Made by a program: the position numbers and the translations under genes. Under the pieces are notes generated by a model. It saw nothing but the letters and a program-made list of their open reading frames with translations, was not told where the DNA came from and made no database searches. DNA of 64,000 nt from Nymphaea colorata (taxonomy: Eukaryota; Streptophyta; Magnoliopsida; Nymphaeales; Nymphaeaceae), in contig NC_045138.2 in NCBI RefSeq assembly GCF_008831285.2, forward strand, positions 23,409,934 to 23,473,933. Direction: 5' to 3'. Of the stretch, positions 38,301-50,300 are shown in pieces (position 1 is the first letter of the stretch; every line of letters starts with the position of its first letter).

Positions 38301-41300
38301 TTAAAAGTTGCTCCTCGAAAGGCTATAGAAGTTCTTTTTTAGCGTCAAGTGCCAATCTCCTCTTGATGCCATGGTATTCAATTTCGTTCTACCCGCTTGA
38401 TGACAAGGAACATTCCAATAAAGGTTACTTTTTTCTATTTTAGAAGAAGTTTCTTGTGTTGCTTCTCCTGTTGTTCTTTTGTCATTGTTTGCATGGTTAT
38501 GATAACTAATTTGCCTTTCTCTGTTTCATTTTGCCCAAAAAAAATGGCAAAATGTGAAAGATTTGTCAAAATACATGTTCCTCATGGAGATCCTTTGGAG
38601 ATTCACTCCATTCTATCGGTTATGTTGATGGATGCTCACTATTTATTTGCTTATTTAGTTGCTTTTGTCAAATCTATCATTATTTAATGATATTATATAC
38701 TTCATTGTTCTAATCTTGAAGCTTATACTTGAACTTTGAGGCTTACTTCCCACCTCATGACAAGCTCAATGCCTTGCTTCGCCTCATTGCCTTTAACAAC
38801 CTTGCATAATTTTCTTCTAATATTATGCATTTTCAATGTGATAGTGGAGGAAAGTATTCCTCGAGTGACTCCATTGATTGTTTCCGAAATAATGGATAAC
38901 AAGTATTTTGCCCACATACTGCCCAATCAAATGGGTTGTCGAACATAAGCACTGGCGCATTGTTCGAATGACGTCATTGATTTTTCCGAAATAATGGACA
39001 AGTCGACACGTATGTTTCCCACATACTCCTCAACCAAATGGGTTGTTGAGCATAATCACTGTCACAATGTTCAAAGTGGCATGAATATGCTGATATTAAT
39101 GTGCCCATTAATGTTTGGACCGAGGCCTTTGATACTGCTGTTTATATGATTAATTGTTTGCCCATGACGATTTTACTTATTAATTTCACCCTTTTTGGAC
39201 AACATCCTACTTATGATGAGTTGTGTCTTTGCTGTGTATGTTACATTCATATCATTATATTTTTAAGGAACAAGTTTCAAGACAAAGTAGTGAAATCGAT
39301 GTGCAGATGGTATAAAGGATACAGATGCTATGATCCTGTTGCCATGCACATCAAAGTTTGTAGAAATGTGGTAATCGATGAGCATAATTTCGAAGATATG
39401 CAGTGGTTGCAGCGTGAGACACCTCAGTGGAAGGTTATGATCCTTAGATGAGTACATAGCTATTTGCTAGTTCAAACTAAGGTTGTAACCTTCTTGTTTG
39501 TCCTGTCCATCCTTGTCTTATCCATCTTCCAACTTTAGTGAAGAATTAGACGAACCAACAATTACTACAAGAGATGTCAAACATCAATCCGATGTTTTCC
39601 TGGTCAAGTTTATGCTGGAAAAGAAAGGGTCCAAATTCAAATAATGCATAAGATGAGCTGAGGCAATCTACAAGATCTGAGCGAATTCGACCTTTAATCC
39701 AATGATTGGTGAGTATTTTTTCTTTTTTTTGGTATTTCTAGTTATTTGTATATCAGGTCAAACAGGATGAGTCCAATTCTGTTAATTATGTTGTTAAATC
39801 ATGTCAGTGGGTAGAGACTATGAATGAGTGGATGAAAGCCTCCATGAGTGCTAGACTTAGATGTAGTCCATAGGGGATATGACCTGCCTTGGGGAGGGCC
39901 ACCAAGGTTCGGACCCGGGCTGTCACAAGGACGCAATGTAGAGGTTGGACGCCCAACATAAATTGGGAAGATTGAGAGAACACAAACAGAGGTAGGAATG
40001 CTACCCATGCATAGGAGAGCTCGACTTCTATGGCTGAGTTGCCAAGAATAAGAAAGTACCCTCTTTATGGTGCAGAGAGGTTGACATTGAAGGTCCTTCA
40101 AGATGCCCATCAAGGCAGCTTCACTGGTGAGAGCTTGCGGTGTTTGGGAGTTGGCCAAGTTGCCCGACGTAGATGTAGTCCTAGGAGAGCTTGTCACAAT
40201 CACGAACTGTTTAAGTTGCCCAGTTCTGCAGCTTCAACAAGGAGAGCTTGTCAGTTGGCCTATGAGCAAGATGCACACAGAGATCTAAGGTGGCCAGAAG
40301 GATGGACTGGCCTTTAGCCTTCCTTGGAATTGACAGATAGAGAATTAAGGAGTAGAACACCAGAATTGAGGGCGGAAGAAGAAGAAACAATTTTTTTATT
40401 TCATCACCCTAAGCCCAAACATATCCCAATTTGGGCCTTTTACAAAGGTTAAATAGAAAATGAAAGCAAATAGGTGGGAAGACATGAACAGAAAAATAAT
40501 TTGAAATGATTTGCATCCTAATTCCTAATCCTTTCCTAGAAGAAGCCGATACTTTAGCCAAGCATCTGCCATGTGCATGGGTGGACTTGTAACAGCTCGT
40601 CATGAATGGGAATGCTTATCAATAATTTCCTTTGTGTGTAAGTCATGATAGCTGCTCCTCAATGGCAAGTTTTCTTCATTTCTTTGCATATTTATTGAAC
40701 CACCTGTATGAGACACATCTCACCTCCTTTTCTTGCCTTTCACAACAGACAAAACATAATAATGAATTTTGTCTTATTAGGCACCTCAAACTTAATTGCA
40801 AGAGGAGCCTTTCATTACACTCCACACTTTTCGATATCTTTAGGAAGGGTCAAATATTGCAGCAGCACCTTCTTCGGTAGAATTCTTGATGAGACCCATT
40901 TGAGATCCGTTTTAATTTCGAATCCATTTCACTTGGATCAAATGGATTTTGATCTTCACATTTGAGAATAAATCATGGATCCAAATGTTGTTGACTACCA
41001 AGAATGAAGGTTTGAACCCAAAGAATTTGAGGTTTTGACCAACTGTGCTGGTCATGGCTGGGCTGTGGGTGTGCTGACCTAGGTGGGTGCACATCACTAG
41101 GACTCAAGGGAAAGATGTTATTGGCTTTAAATGGCTGTACAAGATTAACTATAAGCCTAATGAAAACATTGAAAGGTACAAGACCAGGCTTGTAGCATGT
41201 GGTTTTAAGCAATAGTATGGTCAGGATTATGATAAACCTTCAATCCTGTAGTTAAGATGGACACTGTTGTATCATTACACCACTAGCAGTGAAGCATGGA

Positions 41301-44300
41301 TTAAAGCCAAATAAATAGGACATAGAAAATGTTTTCCAACATGGAGACTTAAACATGCCTACATGAAGCAGCCCCCTGGATATACTATAAAAGATCCCCA
41401 CATTTGGGTATTCAAGTTGAGAAAATCTTTCTATGGTTTGAAGCAGGCATCATGTCCTGGTTTGATAGTTTCTCCCTCAAGATTCAAGGTTGTGGTTTTC
41501 GTAGGTGTGCTGTTGAGCATTGTCCCTTTATTGATCAAGAACAAGGATCTACTACCTTATCGTTGACATATATTGATGATATTATTATCACAAGAAGTTC
41601 AAATATTTGCAGTTATTAGTGCCGACCTTCAAGATGAAGGATCTTGGGAGTTGAGATACTTTTCTTGGGAGGTGGACAAATAAGGAGATGTTTTTAACTA
41701 TGATACAGCAGAAGTACAGACAAACTTTAAGCAAGGAACAATGAAAAACTGTAAGCCTGTGAGTAATCCTAGTATGCTGCTTTAGAGACTGAGTTCTAAA
41801 CATGGCAATTTATATGCAGACCGACGAGGAATCAAAGTATTGTTGGGATACTTCAATTTCTTATATTTACAGTACCATGCTTTATTCTACTAATTAGTTA
41901 TCACAATTTATGCATGCACTTAAAGGGATGGAACTTTGGATGCCATAAAGAGAATCTTAGGGTACTTAAAAGGTTTTGTGGGTGATGGGCTGGTATCTGA
42001 AGAAGCAAATGTGTAAATAGAGGACACAATCTTGTTGCTTATACAGATGCAGATTCAGCTGAATATCCCAATGAGAATTTTGTTTCTGGATTTGTATTTC
42101 TATTGCGCAAAACCTTGTGTTGTAAAGTAGTTGAAAACAAAGGGAGCAGAAAAAGCTAGTATTGAAGCCGAATATAGCTTCATGGCAGCTGGGACTGTTG
42201 AAGCCATGGGTTCTGTTACTTGTCGAGGATTTAGGAGGTGTCACTTGTTGATGTTTGATAATCATAGTCCTGTTAAAATTATGTTCACCCTATTCATCAT
42301 AGCTACACTAAGAATATTGAGATGGATTGACATACAGGTCACAAAAGGTGTAGGATAGACAGATCAAGTCCTATCATCTTTGGATGGGAATCAGATTGTT
42401 GATTTGTTTATTATAGGGCTAACCAATATCAATTTTGCTATTGAAGAACAAATTGTGCATGGTCCAGGATCATGTACAACTTGAGGGAGAATGTTAAGAT
42501 GTGAGATCCGTGCTGTGGGCTCAATCTCATGTTCATATAGAAAATCCAATTGCTGATTTGCTCACTGAAGGGCTGACAGAGTATCAATTTTGGCTATTGA
42601 AGAACAAGTTATGTACGGTTGAGCCATGTACAACTTGGCAGGTGTTAACTTGTGTAATCGTGCTTGGAATTATGCCCAGATTCAAACACATCTAATATGG
42701 GGTGCAGGTATGAATTAAACATGTGTATACTGTTCTCATTGATGTTGTATTTTATTGATGTAACAGAGGCATTATTGTCCACTTTGTAGTCATGCTTATG
42801 ATCATTATGAATTATAGTTGAACCGTTGAGAGCTGAATTTGTTGCCTCTACACCCTCCCTTCACAACACCACTCTTTCCTTTTCACTTCTTGATAGGATA
42901 ATATCATGGTGATTAAAAGCAGATCTGATATCACAAAAAATTTTTCCAAAAAAAAAGGCTGCAATAATCTTTTGCTAGGGTGTTTTGGTACTGCAACAGG
43001 CTTGACAGCCTAGACATTGGTGGAGGGCTGAACATTCTGTCACATATGCGATGAACAAAAAAAAAAAAGAAAAGAAAAAGAAAAAGAGAACCAATTTTTG
43101 ATCAGTCATTCACTCCGTCAAAATTGATGAATCCTAAAAATGGACAGATTCATTCTCTGGGGTGTTGACCATGCCCAAGTCCAACACCGTCAAATGCATG
43201 CCTGAGGTGTGTCTAGACCCATACGCATGTTGAGATGGGTGTGTCCCACACAAACAGAGTGTCCATGTGACATAAAAATTGACTTGCGTGGTTTAAGCTG
43301 ACAAATTCTTTACTAGAATGATAGACAAAAGTAGGCTTAACAGATTAGACAACATTATCATCAATTCTATCAGAACATGTATTGTTGCTTACATTTTCAC
43401 AAAATGGTTGGTCTTATGGGTGCCAGAGGCTTGGTTCCAATTGCTATAAATTTTTGGCAAGCACTTGGCTGAAATTTACCTGCATAGTACTAAATAAACT
43501 TCTTTTGTTGTTTTGCCAGTAACTTTTTATACTATTCTTTCTTTAGGGTGTTGCTGTTGCGCTTCCTGTTTATTTTGCAACGGAAAGGTAAAAACTGGTG
43601 CATTATGGTGGATCTTTTTTTGGTGAAGAGTCAGTTATTTACCTGATGAATGAAAGTGCCATTATGCTGTTAATTGATGCTTTTATGTTGGGTTTTCTAA
43701 ACCCAATAGACTATTTTTCAACCTCTACTTGAAGCAATTGTCGCAATTGAGGCTCCTTTTGTATGAAAATGACGTGAAACGAATGGCCCCTCTCTGTCAA
43801 ACTTTTTTAGAGCTGAGGCAGTTAGCAGTTACAATTTAGGGATGCTACCATTTGTTTCAACCTCCACATGAAGCAGCTTCAACAACATGCAAATGAGCGT
43901 CCTATTTCATTAAAGTGAGGTGAAATAAATCCTCCCAGTGCAATTTTTTATATTTCAAGCACTTGGCAGTTACAATGTGGGGATGGTACCATAGTTTAAC
44001 AAATATCAAGAAATTCTGGCAACACGGTCAACTCAAAGCCAGAAACGTGGTGTAATTCTGTTTCTATAAACTTTTTCCACAAGTGCTTCATTTGTTCTGA
44101 ATGTAGAGGTGTCTAATGATTGGTTCCTTGTTGGTGCTGATGTTATAGCACAGCAAATGGCAGGCTTTCAAACTGGCAGCACTTTCTGGTTTTGCTGAGC
44201 CTTTAGGTGTAATTCTTGTAGGTATGTGTCTCACTCTGCAGGTCTTTATTATTTTGATATGAAAAACATTCTGATATGAGCTAGGGCACATGCTTTTTTC

Positions 44301-47300
44301 CACTTAGTAACTTTTTTCATTTTTTTTCTTTATTTTTATTTTAGCAAGTGTATGCTCTTAGTAGTTTTCATGAACTTTCAGGCAATCAAGCAAACATTGT
44401 CTATGTTCTAGGTGTATGGAGAGTATAATCAAACTCTCCAAAATGAAAAATAAAAATAAAAAAGATGTACACTAGTTTTTGTTCTGTATGTAGTTCAGTA
44501 AGCCCATAGTGCTTCCGGCAATCTTTCATGCCAATTACCATCTTTTTCCGACCCCACCCACCACCCCGTCTCAGCCCTTTGACTCCTAGGCACTACATCA
44601 TATATGGGCGAGGAGTTCAAGGGTTGGAGTCCCTTCCAGTCCCAGTGGCTCCACTATGTCCTTCCTCCCTAAAAACATATGGAATTCAATGGTTTTACCC
44701 ACACACCTAATTTAAATATATTTTAGGTGACATAAGTTTTGTATACACTTTCAGTTTCATTGCCACATTTTTTATGGCCCTGGCAGACTCCTTAGATGAT
44801 CTTGGTTAATGTTTTCCTAAATTGCAGCTTATCTGTTCCCAAGCAGCCTTTCACCAGAAATTTTGGAAGGTTTACTGGGATCAGGTACTTAATGTTGCTC
44901 CTTGGAATTGACAATGAAATGTATGTGAACTAATATTGACACCACTGAATGCTTGCTGTTTCAATTTTCTTGGCAGTTGGGGGAGTGATGGCTTTTCTCA
45001 CCTTGCATGAGATGCTTCCCATGGCATTTAATTATGCAGGTCAAAAACAAGCTGTCAAGGCTGTTTTCTTGGGAATGGCTGCTATGTCTGCCAGGTATTT
45101 CATAACCTTGAGAGTATCTATTGAAACTTGATAATCCCTGAGTATCAACCTGCTAAGCACACTAAAACACTCTAAAGGTTAGGGTTAACATTAACCCCAC
45201 ATCAGAACTTTTTCCTTAATTAGAAAATCAGGGGTACACTTAAGTATGATATGAAGAAATGGGTACACACTGAAAATGGGTCCATATTGACAGTTGACCG
45301 TACCCAAATTTATTACACTTCTTTTCTACATGCTGCCTCTATTTTTTTTAAAAAAGACTTTCAGGTCCCACTTCATACCAAATACACCCTCCCTTAAAAA
45401 TTAAGCCTTATCCTGAAGGCATGAAGGTAGTAAACCTTTGCTGCGGCTCAAGGAAATCCTCCCAAGTTGTGAAGGAGCTTCCAGCCCCTGCCATTCAATC
45501 AGCCACTGGGTGTTGATTCGTCTGCATTCTTGAACTTCCTTCACCACAGTACTTGGAAAAGGAAAACTGGATCAGTTGAACTGGATGGAAGGAAAATAAT
45601 CTCCAAGTTCTGGGATGTGTTAGGGATGTGTGTCTTCAGGGATGATATGTGAAAAACTGGATGGATGGTTGAGTTATTGGTCAGTCTCACTTGGAAGGGC
45701 CCTGACTATTTGGCTGACAGCTTATGAGTACCTGAAGTCCTCCTTTGAACATTCCTGGTTGTTAGATTCTTCAAATACACCCGGTCCCCTACCTGATATT
45801 TCTTGTCTCTTCGGTTCTGATCATGCTGCTGTGCCATTCTATTTTGCACAGCTGCAAGTCTATCCTTGATCACCTTTAGCACCTCATATCTGCTAAGCTA
45901 GTTGGATCTCTACCTCATCAAGGGTGTGCTTCATGACAACTAAAGTTGTGTGTCTGGTGGAGGCCTGCCATATACAACTTCAGAGGGGCTGTGTTATAAG
46001 TGAATTCAGCCCAGGACAGGTAATTTGTGTAATTATGTGGCTGGAGTTCTGCATCAAGTAGGTCTCCAAAACCCAATTCACCACTTCTGTTTGCCCATCG
46101 GTTTGTGGGCGGTGTACAATGCAAAATAGTTTTGCCGAAAACTACTCAAGAAGAATGGATCATAGTCACAATCAATTTTCGCATCCCACCTAATTTTCCG
46201 ACCTCTTCTTGGAAAGCCTTGGCAACATCCTTAGCTGTGAATGTGTGTGCTAAGGCAATGAAGTGCGTACTTAGACAACATGTCAACCAGTCGTATCTGT
46301 GTCATTCAATACGGATGCACATCGTACAATATGTATCATATACATCGGCAAAACCTACACAATACACCTACTAGGTGTATCAGTATTGTACGATACTGCC
46401 GATCCAGCCCATACCTTACGATACAATGCAATTTTTAAAAAGGGAGCACGATGCCCCTTTTTGATTTTTTCTTTTTCAAAACCGCTTGTTTTGTTCCATT
46501 TCTAATACTTCTAAAGAGGTTTAGGAGAGAGAATTTTTTACTGGTTTTAGAGAGAAATTGTCAACTAAATCATCAATTTGAGGGGAAAACTGCCGATTTG
46601 AAGAGAGATTTGCTCGTGGGTAATCCATTTGTGTTTGGAAAAGAGGGCTTTTGTGTTTCTTCTTCTACCAAAGTTATACAATCCCTCAATTTCAAGTTTT
46701 ACTTATATTTCTATTGTTTTCTAAAATTTACCATATTTCTATTTATTTTGTGAAGATATTTGTTTTATTTTCTTAATGCATTGTTAACACGTTGTGCCTT
46801 ATGAATGATGAATCACGAATGTTCGTTACGTGTTATGAGTTTTTTATATAGAACATTTTTCATGTTTTTTCTGAATTTTATCTATTTTTTCTGCTTTTGC
46901 CTATTTCTTTATGAATTAAAAAAATGAATTTACGATATGTTTGTGATACATTACAATATATTACGATCCAGCATATAGGTCAGCTCGATCAATGTGCGTT
47001 ACAATATGCATTTTAAAACATTGATGTCAACAACAACTGATGTGACTGTCTTTTCTTTTGACCTTGGCAGTCCCTTGATGAAATCCGTCGAGATGTCCTC
47101 CCAAATGTGTTAAGCTATAGGAAGAGGTTCAAGGAGCCCTGCTGGTTTAAGGGTCTTGTACATATTACACAAGACTGAACAAATTCCTGATTTTTTGTCT
47201 CATCCCTAGACAATAGAATATGCATCTGATCCTCTGATACGTGCTTTCGATTCCCCCATGTCTTGCTGCCTTGTCATCATGGAAATTGGCAAGCACAATG

Positions 47301-50300
47301 GAGGTGAGTCCCAAATCCAGTGGTATGAATATTCTTTTTTGAAAGTACAAACAAGGTTCCAACCACTCATATCCATATGTCTGCACCCCATGTCATTCTC
47401 TTACTTCACTCTAATTTTTTGGACTGATCGTGAAGTACGATGGGCAGCTTCTAGTTTTCTCTACGATTCAGTGATTGGGCTGAGAAATTATGTTCATCAG
47501 CATGGTGTTACCCTCATGGTCCCTGTTTATGGTTTACCTCAATCTGCCTTGATAAGCCATTAACCCTGATATTTTCTGATCCCTTCTTGTATATGACATC
47601 AAACTCATACCCCATTTTTGCTGCACTGGGATGTGCGTCTTTTGCCGCATGCAAAACCTAAGGTTGCTATGGTTAGTGTATCTGAAACCTTCTTCGAATC
47701 AAGTAAGAATGCCATTTTTGAACTGCTAGCACAATGGCAATAAGTTCTTTTTTATACGCAGATCTGCTCTTGAATCTTTCTCCCATCACTCTGCTGAAAA
47801 AGGCCACCGGATGTCATCCTTGCACTAATACTGCGTTGGTTCCTACTTCGGAAGCATCTATCTTGATTTAAAAGGGTTCAAATTAGGAAAGGTTAGGACT
47901 GGAGCATTTGTAACAACTTCCTTCAGCCTAGAGAAGCCTATTCACCCCTCTTCAGTCCAAGCAAATAAACATTTGTGTTAAGGGGGTAACAATGGTGCCA
48001 AAATTTCTGATGAATCTTTGGTAATACCTTGCTAACCCCAGAAATGCCCTTAGTCCCGTTAATGTTTTTGAAGACACCCAGTCCCTTTTGGCAGCAACTT
48101 TTTCATGCTCCATGAACACCTCTCGATCCTTAATTATGTGACCTAAATGATTTACTTGAGGCCTTTCAAACAAGCACTTGGAGGCCTTGGCATGCAGGTG
48201 ATGTTGTTGAAGGAGCTGTAACACTGTCCTTAATTGCTTAAGATGTTATTCTAAGCTGGTGCAGTAACGACCCGACCCACTTCTGAGCTTGAGCCCTTGG
48301 TCGGATGGATCCCGACCCACCCCCTAGTAGTTTCGGTTCCAGTTAAAAAAAAGCTAGGAACTAGGACAAGCAACCACTTTAGCAACCCTCTTTATAAGCC
48401 CTTGAAGATTTGTTCCAATTTTCTATACAAGACTAAACTTTTGGGGTGTTAGAATCCACCCCCCTTAACGCACTCGCGTCCTTGCGTGTGGGAGACCCTT
48501 GGTCCAAGTGTTGAAATTGTGATTTGATACTACTATAACGACCTGACCCACTCTTGAGCTTGAGCTCATAATCCGACGGATCCCAACCCACTCCCTAGCA
48601 ATTTCGTTTCCAGCTTGAAAAGGGCTAGGAACCAGGGCAGCTGACCACTTTAACAATCATCTTTATGAGCTCTTGAAGATCTCTTACAATCTTTAATACA
48701 AGACTAAACTTTTGGGGTGTTCTTACGCAAAAAGCGCCAAGCCATATGATGAATGTGAGTGCACTTGTCCTATGCAAGGACATGGTAAAAAAAAAAAATC
48801 TGGTATGCCGGACTCTTCTGGATACCCAATACCTTTCCACTTATCTAGAAAGTGAAGTAAAATATTTAGTTCCTTCCTATGAAGGACATATAGATATAAA
48901 TTTAGACTGGTTTGAACAACCCAAATATGTGTTAGATAACACAAGAATAAAAAACTGTTTAGAACAAATAGGGATAAACTCTAGTTATCCTGAACTTGAT
49001 GATATAATCTCGAAACTCTCTAAGTTAGAAATATTAGATGAAAATCCCCAAAAACATTGGGAGAAAAATAGTGTTAAATATAAACTTGACACTATTAAGT
49101 AGCAGGATAACCTCTCAGAGTAACACGATGTTTTTCTGGATTGGTATCAGAGCAAAACACTCCTTGTTAAATGTCACACGTATACAATTGATCCTTATCA
49201 AGAGAATGTTAAATTCTAATCCATGAGCGAAACTAGAACTATACTCTTTCTAGGAAGATCTCGTATTTTGCGAGGAACACCCTCTTTTGAGAATCAGACA
49301 CACCTATCTTTTTTAGGTGAAACTTTGTGTACACATAGAGATAGTGTCTCAACGTCTAACACTCACAATTTATATGTAGACAAGCTTGCTGACATTCTTG
49401 AAGATCAGCAAGAGAGACAACTGCGTTAGGTCCTAAACCTTGAAACTCTCTATCATCACAATGAATGTAGAAGATTGCATGGTAGATATATTCACAATGG
49501 AGAAATTGCCACGTCTGTCCTAAAAAATCAGGCAGAAACAATTCCTTTATTAAGCCCCGAAGGTGTTCGACTACTTAAAAATAGAGGTTACAATTTAATT
49601 CATATAGATTAATTGTTGTTAAAGTCAGACCACTCCACAGGATAAACACATGAGCCAAGTGTTTTATTATGGTTCTTGACCAAATATTCCAAAAAGCTAC
49701 TAAAGCTAATCTAGGACCTATGGAAATAGACCTAAATAGCAGAGCAGAAATGATTTATTTAACCCCGAATGCCTACATGAGTATTTGAGATTTTTACAAA
49801 TATTTGTGTATCCATATCCAGACGTGTAGATACGAAGATATGATAGAAGGAGATAATCACTTAGTATCAGTTGTTGTAGTTGGGAGACTCAGCATTTCAG
49901 CAACAATGATCAGGTAAAATGCAATTTAAACATTCAAGGCATTGTATATGCTATTGCATCACAAGGCATAAAATAAAACCTAAAGCCTACAATTCAGAAG
50001 AACTAGCAGGTTTAGAATTGAACGTGGGAAAGTTTGTTGATGAAGGAACATCAACGTCTGTCCCTCGAGATGCCATACGCTATGAAGATAGGCATGGACA
50101 AGTCATTAGGTTAATAACCATAATGATAATTCCCAATTATCAACCTATTAGGCACATTCGTGCACTCTAAAGACTAGGGTTAACCATAACCGCAAATCAG
50201 ATATATTGTAAGAAACAAACACTTGATCCAGTACTCATGCGACATGACCTGGCCCGGATCAAATTTGATATTGGTACCAGTGAAGTTTGGTGTGGTCAGG

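Larger units (their letters stand above)
38700..42680 (+). mobile_element. Heavily decayed copia relic in ZTP29 intron 7, itself interrupted
   Basis: Pieces in copia order on the + strand: integrase core remnants (38850-39090, with a duplicated segment); integrase C-terminal [17 protein letters not shown] and [10 protein letters not shown] (39101-39450); RT start about 39760-39835; RT again from about 41105 ([20 protein letters not shown]); [20 protein letters not shown] (41366); TYIDDI where YVDD is expected (41567-41584); RNase H traces ([27 protein letters not shown], 42045-42200). The polyprotein end occurs twice (42398-42482 and 42552-42636). A sequence of about 1.27 kb with no recognised coding separates the RT halves. 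Stops and frame changes are frequent. LTR borders are not certain. Confidence 0.8.
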
